Shown here: positions 12,101 to 22,751 of the stretch, piece by piece | Layout of the letters: every line of letters starts with the position of its first letter | How positions within the stretch are numbered: the first letter of the stretch is position 1 | Assembly: GCA_028554755.1 (NCBI GenBank) | Contig: JAPTOF010000002.1 | Coordinates: 13,689,001-13,753,000 of the forward strand | Direction of reading: 5' to 3' | Origin: Cordia subcordata | Lineage: Eukaryota > Streptophyta > Magnoliopsida > Boraginales > Cordiaceae | Length of the DNA: 64,000 nt | Made by a program: the position numbers and the translations under genes | The notes under the pieces: generated by a model | The model's input: the letters and a program-made list of their open reading frames with translations, nothing else | Told to the model about the DNA's origin: nothing | The model's database searches: none

Positions 12101-14679
12101 GAAGAAAAGTGATGGCGTAATAATTCATCCTTCTCACGAAAAGTAATGTTGCACTTCTCACAACGAAAATTCTCTCCTACAGGGAGATTTGGCAGATCAC
12201 CAGTGCCATTCATAATTTGCATCTCATGATTACAAGATATAGATGTAACAGTGGGCGATGACATGTGGCACATAAGAATTTCCTTTTTGTCATCTCGTTG
12301 ATCGGAATGATCTGTAATCTGTAATATGTATTACAAATAAAAATTGAACCAAAAAAAAAATGAAAGAAGCCACAAGTTAAAGGAAGTGACGATAACATAA
12401 AATCAACTTACACCAGCTGAAGCCCATTCGCGATTAACCTTCAAGCTCTCAGTACCCTGAACAGAATTTGGCTGGTTTGGTACACCAAGAAGAGAGAGCA
12501 AATAAGATGAAACTTCTTTGCATGATTCAAACTGATGTCCATTAGGGCTGCACATCACAAATTTGATATTAATAAGATTGGTAAAAGGCAATGGTATCAC
12601 CATAACTCCAAGTGAGGACACTACAGTGAGTAACAATAGGACAAACAAGCTAATATTAGTTATTATTATAAAAGGAAAAACAATGTAATATTAGTTATTA
12701 TAAACAACAAACAAGGTAATATTAGTTAATATAAAATGACTCCTGGATAGATCCTTAATTTCACACTAAGAGGCCGATTTGTTTATAATAATGCACCACC
12801 CCGAAAGCATTTGTTTGGAGAAAAAGAAAAAAGAAAAAGAAAAAGAAAAAGAAAAAAGAAAAAGAAAAAGGAAAAGTAAAGCTCAAGTTTAGATGAAGAG
12901 ACAATAGTAATTTCCCATGCATGGAGAAGAGTAACACTGTAGAAGGTGAGCTAGGAAACTTTTGTCCTTTCAAGGAATCCCCTGTTTATGAAAAAATTAT
13001 TTCCTCTACTGATTTTTAGGTTGTAACCAACCTAGAACATTAAATTGTATTCGCCTACCATATGTAATGCCTGTTGAATTATGGTTAACCACTCAATAAG
13101 TATCTTTTGAAACCCATCCCTTGCACAACCACAACCAGTCTCCCCCACGCCCACAACACCAACAAAAAAATAAAATAAAATAAAAAGGAAGGAGAAAAAA
13201 AGTGAAGACTGGTTACATGTATATCCTAATAATTGGATATTGTACTTACAATCTAAATTGAATGCTGCCGAAAGCAACATGTATTTTTCCCTTACTTTCT
13301 TGGTGGGCTTAGGGAAGTAAGTAAAATCCACAAAAGAACCACGTTTCGGCTGTCTTTCATCAAGTAAATTATATGAATAACATGGTTAACATTTGACTAA
13401 AAGATTAATTCCCCCTTGATACATATAAGGGAAACAATAGATCAGTAAAAAGCATAACATGATTGTGCAACCATATATAGCCAATAAAAAACAAATCTTT
13501 CAAGCATATAATGCCAACAACAACTCAACAAGAAAATGCTCAAAATGGCAAAGTAACCATATTTAACCCATAAAGAACAAATTTTACATAGATATAAGGC
13601 AAACAATATATCAATGATATGCATAAAATGGTAATACAACAACATAAAGCCATTTAATCACGAAACATTCCTTAAATTAAACATGAAATAATTGGATAAA
13701 CCCGAAAATAATAGGATTCAACAAAAAAGCAATAAACTTTAACAAGATAAATAACAGCATTGCTAGAAAACCTTATATATCGTCGGCAATAGACCCACAC
13801 ACGCCCTTCCTTCTTTTTGACAGCAAGCAAGAGCTTCCAACCTCTTGGCAACGCATTCCCGAACTCGTCAGCTTCCACAATCCTCTTCTTCTTTCTCCTA
13901 CTCCCCCATTCCCCATTCAACCCTTTCAAGAACTCCATTAACTCTTCCTCACTGCCTAACCCTTCTGTCCTCTGCGTTAATTCCTCCTCATACGGGCCTT
14001 TCATCGTCCCTAAAGCCACCAAATCCACTGCAACACCATCCCTATTAAGAACCTTCTTATCCCTATCCTCCACATTTTCACGGATTACAATCTCATTCAT
14101 CACCACATTGTCAGCATATCCATCAAAAGAGTCATTCCCGGCATTGTCTTGCATCAAGGGGACCGCATTCTGGTTCCTTTTCGGGCGCCCGCGCTTCCGT
14201 TTCGACCCGGTGGACCCCACATTGGCCGCTAACTGAGGAAAATTATCGGAATAATCTATACGAACAGGGACCAATTCGGCGTTATTAGTCTCCTCTTCAA
14301 AGAAGAGGCGTTTAAGAAGCGTTACTATTCGGGCATTCTGAGGGTCCGAGAGGGAAAGGTCCGGCGAGGGGTTGGCAGCACGGAGATGCGGCGTGCGGCG
14401 GCGAATGGCGGCGTTGGAGGAGGACGAAGACGCGGCGGGGGCGAGGCGGAGGCGAGAATAGGTCTGTTTACGTGAGCCGGCGGATTCATTGAAGATGGAA
14501 CGGTCGATTTTGGGGATAACGACGTCGTTTAGGCGGCGAGGGTCGAATGAGGAGGGAGAGCAAAGCGAGAGAGCATAGAGCTCCGTCTGGGAGAGGAAGC
14601 GGAGATCCACGATTGGGACCGAGTCTAGTTGGAGTGAGCCGTCCGCCGCGGCGGCGACGGTGGTAGTGGCGGTGGACAT
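9113..14679 (-). CDS. MBD8: Methyl-CpG-binding domain protein 8-like, with C2H2 zinc fingers
   Basis: Four coding exons on the minus strand: 14679-13772, 12547-12412, 12318-9985 and 9475-9113. They join in frame to about 1246 residues; splice sites are ag|gtttt, tgcag|c, ggt|gtaagt, attacag|, gag|gtgcat and tgcag|g. The N-terminus carries a VPIVDLRFLSQTELYAL motif and an ESAGSRKQTYSRLRLAP motif that I associate with the MBD8 family. An AT-hook (KRKRGRPKR, near residue 163) follows. The MBD runs about residues 273-328: LPRGWKL, then VWVYCRRYI joined across intron 1 to SPNGHQFESCKEV. Two C2H2 fingers (FRCEKC..H..H and YECQFC..H..H) lie near residues 400-465. A long Ser/Asn/Glu-rich, probably disordered region precedes a C-terminal CxxC...CxxC motif (CVWC, CPNC). 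It is expected to act in the nucleus on chromatin. It is longer than I recall for Arabidopsis MBD8 (about 520 residues). An in-frame upstream ATG at 14751 lies in a repeat-rich leader; I chose 14679 because family similarity starts there. A second acceptor at 12311 cannot be excluded. Confidence 0.85.
12817..12880. repeat. GAAAAA-type microsatellite in MBD8 intron 1
   Basis: Imperfect tandem array of gaaaaa/gaaaaaa units inside the first intron (13771-12548) of the MBD8-like gene. Confidence 0.85.
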
Positions 14680-14765
14680 GTGGTGGTTTCTGGGTTTGGG
14701 TTTTCGGAAACCAAGTGTGTGTGTGTGTGTGAGAGAGACAGAGAGAAGCAATTGGTGGATAGTAA
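14680..14765 (-). promoter_or_regulatory. Probable 5' leader of the MBD8-like gene with (CT)n(CA)n tract
   Basis: Read on the minus strand, a CT-rich then CA-repeat tract (about 14719-14745) precedes the chosen ATG. An earlier in-frame ATG at 14751 would add 24 residues encoded largely by this repeat. Pyrimidine-rich microsatellites are common in plant 5' leaders, so I treat it as untranslated. No TATA box was placed confidently. Confidence 0.4.
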
Positions 14766-15350
14766 AAGAAACAGATAATTTCGTGTGTTTTTGAAAAATT
14801 AAATTAACAATTTACCCCATTGGCTGTTCTCTTTGGGCTTGTGTGGGCCCGTAATAACAATGTTGGGTGATATTTCTGTAATTAAATGATAGGTGGAAGC
14901 GAGCGAGCCTAATCAATTCAAACCAACTTAAAATTTTGGATTACTATACATTAGTATGGTAATCACATAATTAAATATAAATTAATTTTGTTGTGAAAAG
15001 AATTTATATTGAATATATGTTTCTTTTATTTTTCAATTATTTATTTTTGTAAATATATATAAGGTAGATTAAAATAAGCAGTATTATTTTTTTTAAACCA
15101 ATAATAAAAAAAAGTTAAAGAGCAAAGAAATCGGCATAAAAAGAAGGGAAAAAAAAAGAAATCAAAGAAGCTGCACAACAGTGATTAAAAAAAAGGCTCT
15201 AGAGCAAGTAAAGCCCAAAAAAATAAGAATTAGTAAATTAAAATATTAATTTGTTTCATGATTAATTATATTATTGAAAATTTTAGCATTATAACCCATT
15301 CATGTGCAATAACTACTCTTCCTTTAAAAAAAAAAAGAAATAGTAAAAAG
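14766..15350. other. AT-rich intergenic, nothing recognised
   Basis: Upstream flank of the MBD8-like gene. A-runs and AT-rich sequence only, with no frame, hairpin or repeat I can define. Confidence 0.4.
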
Positions 15351-15422
15351 TATAGCTAATTTAGTTGGTAGAGTGCTAGATTAAAGATCTAAATGTCATG
15401 GTTCAATTCATGTTAATAGCAA
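15351..15422 (+). pseudogene. tRNA-Phe-like relic (pseudo-tRNA or SINE head)
   Basis: The line tatagctaatttagttgg, then tagagtg, resembles an A box and D arm. Next, agattaaagatctaaa resembles the tRNA-Phe anticodon arm (cytosolic plant form agactgaagatctgaa). Then ggttcaattc matches a B box. Differences are mostly C-to-T or G-to-A, as in decayed methylated copies. The anticodon would read AAA instead of GAA, and the acceptor stem does not pair. No CCA-adjacent processing signal or T-run terminator marks it as functional. Confidence 0.5.
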
Positions 15423-15723
15423 ACCAATTTTTTAATTTTAAGAGTGATTGAAACCCAAGAAAAAAAAGGAACATAAGTTGTATAGTAACAATAAAATAAA
15501 TAAATAAACAAACAACAAAGAGAAAAAGAAAAACAAAACAAATAAGCTCCATAATAGCAATGAAAAAAAAAACTGAAGAGAAAAGAAAGTGAAAAAATAA
15601 AATAAAAGTTGCTGCCAAATGACAACGCTAGGAGCTGCCACTTGGTAGTAGGAAAGCACACAAAAGGAAGACAATATGGCAGCTCAATTAGTGTAACTAG
15701 TGCAACACCTGTGTTTAGTGTAA

Positions 15724-16709
15724 CTAGTGCAACACCCGTGCGATGCACGGGATCATCATAATTTTCGAATAAAAAATTTAATCTTAAATTATATGATAAA
15801 AGTCATGAACTAAGAATTAATAAGCAACTTATGGTTAATGGAAAAATTATTTAAGTTGAGACATCATATAATAAAGTATAGATTTTTCTACTACTTTCAA
15901 AGTAAAAATGTGTACATTTATTAGAATGTGTATCTAAAATAATAAGAACAAACCATAACAAAATTACACATATAACAATTTAAAAAATTACATAACACGC
16001 AATTACATCACAAAAGCTTACAATCAAGCAAATAACTATATTATATTTTGAAATAATTCTCGATACTACTTTCAGTTAAATTTGGCCATGTGTAAATATA
16101 GGTCATGCAAAAAAAAAAAAAACTTACCATTTTAAGAGATTGGCTTATAATCATAACAAACTAAAGACTATTATTAGTGAAATTTAAAAGCCAATTTTGA
16201 ATCCAAAGAGTCATGAGCAAGAGACGTGCCAATTGAATTTTGTAGAGTAAGTATTTGAATTGAAGAAGAATTATTATGGGACAAAATGCTTGTGGTTGGA
16301 GGCAAGACTTGCATTATTTTGAGAGTTCAAATTGAGTGGAATTTGTTGGACACTTGCTCATGTCACTTCGAAGTGATTGAAAAGTATTAGATTTTTTTTA
16401 TTTGCAAATGATTAGATAAAGATTTGCAAAAAAAACAAAAAAGAATAATGAGAAATGTATACATATATATATATAATATTAATTTGATATTACATATTCA
16501 TAATTCTCATAAGTAGATAACACCAACTTGGACAATAGCAAAAACATATCCTAATAAAATATAGGCGTTATTAATTACATTAATGGCATTGATTACTGCA
16601 ATTTTAAATAAGTTAATAATAATAAAATAAAATAAAGAAAAAAAAAGGAGTAGCACACATGGTACAATATGATGCAAGTGGTTATTACTTTGGTATATAG
16701 TATAGAAGA
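15724..16709 (-). mobile_element. Non-autonomous Helitron (about 986 bp)
   Basis: On the minus strand the element would start TCTTCTATACTATA at 16709 after a host A. It would end with a 7-bp-stem hairpin (CCCGTGC / GCACGGG, 15735-15751), seven bases, then CTAG at 15727-15724 followed by a host T. That gives the A^T insertion context, TC start, 3' hairpin and CTRR end expected of Helitrons. No Rep/helicase frame inside, so it is non-autonomous. A partial second copy of the terminal sequence lies just outside at about 15691-15717. Confidence 0.65.
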
Positions 16710-16778
16710 TTAATCAAAATGAAAGGTTATATCATGCTTCCATAGCACAGTGCACCATCAACACACTATATACCTCTC

Positions 16779-16935
16779 AATGAACAAAGACCATAAAAAT
16801 AGTGATATAAAATAATGAACAAAGACCATAAATGATGAACAAAAATCATAAATTAGTGAACAAAAACCACAAAATATTGAACAAAGGGCATAAAAATAGT
16901 GAACAAAGATCATAAAATAGTGAACAAATAATTCG
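16779..16935. repeat. Minisatellite with ~21-bp 'gaacaaa..cataaaatagt' unit
   Basis: About seven degenerate units of the form gaacaaagaccataaaatagt, with one ORF-like frame that is only the repeat. A related array with a similar gtgaacaaata core occurs at 20880-21290. Confidence 0.8.
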
Positions 16936-17298
16936 ACACATATAGTTTTATGCAAATTTATGAACAAATATATATGCTATTAATGGAGTAAGGTAATTTT
17001 ATTTAAAAAATTAATATAAGAAGAAGTAGTAGCAACTAGTTAATTTAATACTTTTGCAAAAGGTACAAGTTAGTGATTTTCTCACAGTGATATAAAATAA
17101 AGTAACTTAACAAACAGTATCACATATATCCATTTATAACACCAATAAATTATAGAAATAAATAAACAAATAAATACATTACAAAAATTAAGGCCTAAGT
17201 TTGCCTTCACAATTGCTGAAAGCATACCAAAACTCCCAACTTTCCGATATATATGAGCTCCCTTTTTACTAGTGCAAATATTAATGATAATACAAATC
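16936..17298. other. AT-rich spacer before the solo LTR
   Basis: No gene or defined repeat seen between the minisatellite and the CATGG target duplication. Confidence 0.4.
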
Positions 17299-17303
17299 CA
17301 TGG

Positions 17304-19038
17304 TGATCGTTAGATTGGTGTTTGTGCAAATGAAGTGCAAATCAATAACCAAGTCTTAACCCGCAAGCATACAGATCGTGTCTAGTATACCATGTGCACG
17401 TGAGTATCGTTTCCATTAGGAGGTTCCTTAGCTTAGTCTCTATGTGCTTATGTACTGAAGAGTAGCCATGTGTGTATCTATGCTTTTTTTAGAATGGAAG
17501 GAAGCTCAGGAAGCGAAAAATAATACCTAAGCTACAAAGGAACTCAAGGTGTCAAGCTAAGAAAGGAAAACCTAACAAAGTAGAAGAAGATCTAGGGTGA
17601 TTGTGCGTTGTAACTAGGTTCAAGCTATGACAATGAATTGGGTCTATCTATGGCTTCAATCACTTTAGTGAGGACCTTAGCTAATTTACTTTATTATATT
17701 CCAATTGCAAGTGGACTCTTATCCCTAACTCTTAGTAGCATAAGATTCTCCAAGCTAATTATAGTTTTAGGGCTTAATTAACTAAGTTTTCTTACTGGGC
17801 CTCACCAATTAACCTTATTATCCTCTAGAACCCAGTGTGGGTCTATCCCTAGGTGTCAACTCCTAGTGTGGTTCTTATGACTTAGGATTTTCGGGCTTAG
17901 TCAATTAGGTTCAGGTGAAGTTGATTAGACCAAACCCTAATGTGTAAACCGTTAGGTAGATTTAAAGCTAAGACCTAGTCTATTTACGGTGGATGAAACT
18001 AATTGGATGCCTATTAGTTGGGTCTAAAACTAAAGACCGCTCAACCTAGCTTAAGCATGGATTAAAAACCACTAATCAACCATCACAATAACAAGATATA
18101 ACCATTAAAAGTACAAACCAAAAATGCATCTTCACTTAATGACATTTTATCGAACACATAGACATATCTAATTTTCAATACATAGACATATTGAATCATG
18201 CTATCAATCAATGTAAACAAGCATGTATTAAGAGCCATGGAAACATACAAATCCTTTATTCAAAGCCTTAACCTAATACACAACAACAAACACCCAAATA
18301 TCTAACCTAATGTGGCAGCATATTTACAAGATATAGAAAGAGAACAAGAAGAACTCCTCTAAATCTTACTTCCAAATCCATACAAGTTCTTTAAATCCTT
18401 GTTGAATGCTTTAATCCTTGGCTTAGGTGTTTAGAAGGTGTGTAGAGGTGTTTATTGAATGGGATTAGGGTTAAGGTGAAATAGGTTTAAAATAAAATGA
18501 AGTTCCTCTCCTCAAAATGAGCTAAAAACCCTTATTTATAGTTGTTTAGCCCATAAAGACGGAAGGGGGGTTAAAGGGGTTGATCACTTGACCTAGATTA
18601 AGTGTGATCGACTAGAAATGAGTGCTCTCTAGATAAGGTTGGTCTCTTAAGTCAGTTGGCCAACCCTGGACAGGGTGTAATTAGCCAAGACAACTAAATT
18701 GCTTCAAAGTTGCTCATTTTGGCTCCCGGTCTTCTCCTATCACTTCGTGCCCGTTTTGGAAGCTTTCAAGGCCTTTGTTCTTGACCTTTCCATCTTCAGA
18801 TCAACCTTAACTTTGCTATATGATCCAAGCATCTTCATTAAATCTCAATTCTTTCTCCTAAAGCATGCCTAAAACACAAAATAAGGCATTTAATATAGCA
18901 CTTATGCATTTTGACACATATATGCATATATGACTTATTGTGCACAAATGTAACTCTAAATTCACTTAATTATGCTCAAAACACCTTAAAAAGTGTATAC
19001 AAATAACATATACAAACATACATAAATCACACACATCA
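17304..19038 (-). mobile_element. Solo LTR of a gypsy (Athila/Tat-like) retrotransposon, 1735 bp
   Basis: Begins TGATC and ends CATCA, flanked by the exact 5-bp duplication CATGG at 17299-17303 and 19039-19043. No internal retroelement sequence is present, so this is a solo LTR left by LTR-LTR recombination. Its plus-strand start region (cgcaagcatacagatcgtg) and a later block (aaaccgttaggtagatttaaagc) match the LTR at 60325-62096 (acaagcgtacggatcgtg; aaaccgttggctgggtttaaagc). This indicates the same family and the same minus orientation. Confidence 0.85.
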
Positions 19039-19444
19039 CATGGAAACCACTAAAGACTTGTAAATCTTATAAATCAAGGTACTCTCAAACTCACTGTTGT
19101 AATATTTCATCTATGTATGTGTGTGTGAGTGTGGGTTTGTTTGTTTATTCAAAACAAAAAATAAAATGCTTTCAAAACCGGTTTTGACAAATTCGTGACC
19201 CATGTTATTCCATGACTCTATTCAACCGTAACTCACCATCTGATCATCCAAAAAACGATCGACCACCAGCACCATTGTCTCCACGGCCGGCAACCATTAG
19301 GCATGCTCCGATTAGATGCAATTTCACTGTGAACCATTACCCCATGGCTGCAAGCTTTCATTCTCTTTTTGTCGTCGGTCCCGACCACCTTAGCCCGAGC
19401 CAACGTCATCAAGCAATTCCTCAACTTGACGCGATCATGCTAGC

Positions 19445-20400
19445 TAGAGCTGGCAAAATGGGTCAAGACTCGCTGGATGAACCATTTAACTTGCTAAAAA
19501 GTAAGGTTAGGGTTCAACATTTTGCAACCTACTAGGGCAAACTGGTAGACCCCAACCCACATGCATAAGTGATGATTTATATGGGTAACCTGTAGATGTG
19601 CTCAATATATATATATATGTATGTATATATATATATATATGTATGTATGTATATGCAACTAAAAGCCCTATCTAACTTTTAGTCTTTTCTTCTTCTGCTG
19701 TCTAAGCTCACTCCATGCATAGCAGCAACCATGGTCTTCTAAAGTTGAAACTCCAAAAAAAAAAAAACCAATGTTGTCTTCTCAAAATTGAAGCATGATC
19801 CAATGAGGATTGTTGCTTGATGCAGGCAAGATCCGACGAGGGCTATTGGTTGACGCATCATGCAGGTGCAAAAAGGCGAAAAGTAGCAGAGAAGGCTTCT
19901 CTCTAACTTTAGATCTGAAGATGTTGGTGCATATTGGATAACTCTGACATCACTTGTCTTGATTTCACTGTACTATAAATCTATAATGTTGAAGATCATC
20001 ACTTGTCTAAGGATGAAAGCTTCTTTAACGGGGGTGATTCTTATGCTGTACTTTCGCAAAGAAAAATGTGATAGTTATTTTATTGATATTTGTTTGACAA
20101 TGAATGTTTTTTGGCAAAATGTTCGATAATACGTGTTGCAAGACAACTACAGAAGGAGTTGTATTTGCTTCTCAAGATTTCAAAAGATCTGCTGCCTCTA
20201 TTCATATCTATTTTATAGCATTGTACACATATATTTGTATAAATTAAATTATCAGGAAAAAAAAACAAGTAGGTAGACCCGCGAACCTACGAACCCCCAG
20301 GAGGACAAGTATAGATTAAGGAGGTAGCCACCAACATAAATTTGACCCAACTTGTGTTAAACAGGCGGGGTTGACCCACCTGACCCGTTTGCCACATCTA
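19445..20400. mobile_element. hAT-type non-autonomous element with 8-bp duplication
   Basis: The left end tagagctggcaaaatgggtca and right end (complement) tagatgtggcaaacgggtca form imperfect 20-bp TIRs of the hAT type. Flanks are atgctagc on the left and atgctagt on the right, an 8-bp target duplication with one mismatch, as expected for hAT. An internal AT/TATG microsatellite lies at 19605-19652. No transposase frame. It interrupts a 78-codon open frame at 19212-19444, which is of unknown meaning. Confidence 0.8.
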
Positions 20401-20408
20401 ATGCTAGT

Positions 20409-20877
20409 GTCCCTTGAAGCATCGCTACAACCAGCAAAGTGCCATCCACCATTGATGGGCATTGCCACTCCTTCAAGCTCACTTGCTGTTTACATTCATG
20501 GATGCTTTAGTCACTGTAGCTATTGAAATTGATAGGAAGGGACGTTTATCTTTTTAAATAAGAGGGATCCTAAAGTTTGGGTAATAGTTTGTGTTTTTTG
20601 CCTGATGAATAAAATTACTACTTTCTATCAATCATTCAATTCAATACTAAGAAATTAATAATAAAAACCTCTATCATTTCTCTGGATGAAGAAAGGCAAG
20701 CTTATATGAACAAATTTGTGTACATTTTGGAGCTAAATATACAACCACATTTTGGAACCATTGTGTAAATTCATTTAAGTTTGGTTCATTTTTTTTTTTT
20801 TTTGGCAAAACAACAAATATTTTTATGTAGTGAGAGGAGCAATATGTTTGTTTGTATTTTGTTTATGTGTATGTGGG
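20409..20877. other. Intergenic, nothing recognised
   Basis: Continuation of the sequence split by the hAT element. Contains a T-run at 20789-20804 but no supported gene. Confidence 0.35.
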
Positions 20878-21290
20878 TTTGTATGAACAAATATATGTGG
20901 GGTTTTGAACAAATAAGGTGGAGTGGTGAATAAATATGTGCGGAGTAGTGAACAAATAGTAAAAAAATTGTGAACAATTTAATTAACATGTTTGTTCATA
21001 ATTTTGATACTATATGTTCACTATTTTAGCGATGAACAACTGTATATAGAGTAGTGAACAACTAAATGTAAAGTTGTAAACAAATAGACTGGAATGATGA
21101 ACAAATATATGTATATGTGCTTGTGAAAATGGTGAACAACTACATATAGAGTGGTTAACAAATAAATGTAAAGTTGTGAACAAATATATATGTTTATAGT
21201 TGTGTGTCTTTATAGTTTGTATTTGTGCATGTCTGTGTGTGAGAATGGTGAGTAAATATATGTTGGGGTGATGAACAAATATATGAAGGG
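20878..21290. repeat. Degenerate minisatellite, 'gtgaacaaatatatg' units
   Basis: More than a dozen units built around gaacaaatatatg or gaacaactaaatg spaced about 20-35 bp, followed by blocks (gcatactatttacgcac / gcatactatttatgcac near 21361 and 21415) that are themselves duplicated. The core resembles the array at 16779-16935. Confidence 0.7.
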
Positions 21291-21699
21291 GTAGGTAAAA
21301 TAAAAATATTTATTATTTTAAATTTACTTAATGTGAACAGTAGCACATGAACTGGAGCGCATACTATTTACGCACGGTAGACGCGGAGCACTATAAATAG
21401 ATGAACAGGAACGCATACTATTTATGCACAGTAGACATAGTGCACTATACACCGGGACTGTGATATACCATCTCGTCTGGCATTTGTAAAAATAGGGCAC
21501 AGCTCCTTCCGATTCTTTTTGGTTGTTTGGATTGATTTTTTTCTTTTAAAAGAAAACATTTTTTTTTAAATATTCTTGTAAAAAACTAAAATTTTGAAAA
21601 AAAATTTAAATACATTTTATTTTTCAAAAATCAAAACTTTCAACTTTTAAAAAAAACATCTTTTTTAAAAAATATTAAAAAAAATGTTTCTCTAAGAGT

Positions 21700-21829
21700 G
21701 AATCCAAACGAGCCCTTCTTCCTCTCTCATCTCCCTCCCCTTCTCAGTCGCTCGCTTGCCAGCACTTTCAAAACGCTGATTCTGCGCACACACAAAAATC
21801 TTCTTCGCTTCGCTTTATTTATTGATCAG
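21700..21829 (+). promoter_or_regulatory. Probable 5' UTR exon of the TFIIIC subunit gene
   Basis: Pyrimidine-rich tract (cttcctctctcatctccctcc and following) typical of plant transcription starts, ending at a possible donor atcag|gtttg at 21829/21830. With an acceptor tttttgtag| at 22693 it would define an 864-bp leader intron ending 58 bp before the ATG. The start site itself is inferred, not seen. Confidence 0.5.
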
Positions 21830-22751
21830 GTTTGTTCTTTACTTTTAATTCGTAATTAAGACTAATAATATTTTCATTTATTTCCATATCATTGATTGAA
21901 CTCAGCTTTCCCAAAAAAAAAGACTTTTCCATTTTCTTGGGTTCAATGCAAGACATAACATTAGCTATTTCTAGGTCTGAATTCAACTGAAAAATTAATT
22001 CGTCAAATTTTTCTGAGCAAAAAGAACGTAGCTTTGCTATCAATTGACTTATTTCTCACTTATTTCAGTTATTTTTTTTTAATTTTTCGTTTATTTGCAT
22101 TTCTGCTTTTCTATTTTTTTTTTTGGAGAAAAACTTAGCTTAACTGTGAGCTGGGGTTTTGCCCTTTTCTCTTGAAATGCGCGTAAATTGAATATTAGAG
22201 GCTGGAAATTAGTCATGTGGAGTAAGTTTATACAAGGACGAAGAATTGTGTTAGATGTCAAAACTGAAATTTTTAGGAGAGAAATTGTTAGCCTTTAGGG
22301 TTTAGATGCGCTGTATTTGAATTTAGTTCAAACAAGTACCGGAAAGCTCCGAGCTTTACTGATACTAAATTCAGTTAATTTTTAGGATTTTTATGTGTGT
22401 CTACCTTTTATCTTTCTCGGTAACTTTGCATAATTATGATCTAGGATTTGCTCTTTTCGTCCTGAGATCTTGATATTTAGTTACCACTGACATCCTACAT
22501 TTGAACTGAAAATGAAAGTTGGAATCTCAAAAGACAGTTATATTGTATTTATATGAGAATAATTGGCTGCTTTTGGGCTTTACACGTCCTGTATCAGAGC
22601 TTACTCCGGAAAAATTGAAAGAAGCTTGCTGTATGACTGATTCTATGGACTAATAAATTTCTGCTTAGTTTCTGAAATTTTTTCTTTTTGTAGCTCATTG
22701 GCTTTTGGCTTTTTGCTAGTACTAGTCAGTAGTGAGTTGAACTCGTTGAAG

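Noticed and set aside
13817..14236. Long plus-strand frames over MBD8 exon 1
   Set aside because: They are the complement of the GC-richer first exon. The minus-strand frame has the MBD family motifs and clean splice sites; the plus-strand frames have none.
15403..15748. Phe/Leu-rich minus-strand frames that look membrane-like
   Set aside because: They arise from A-rich low-complexity sequence between the tRNA-like relic and the Helitron, with no start context or family similarity.
16758..16967. Repeated spaced motifs that could suggest a CRISPR-like array
   Set aside because: Units are adjacent and degenerate, without unique spacers of constant length, and the genome is a plant's. It is a minisatellite.
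19212..19535. 107-codon plus-strand frame
   Set aside because: It runs across the hAT element border at 19445, so the frame as read is chimeric.
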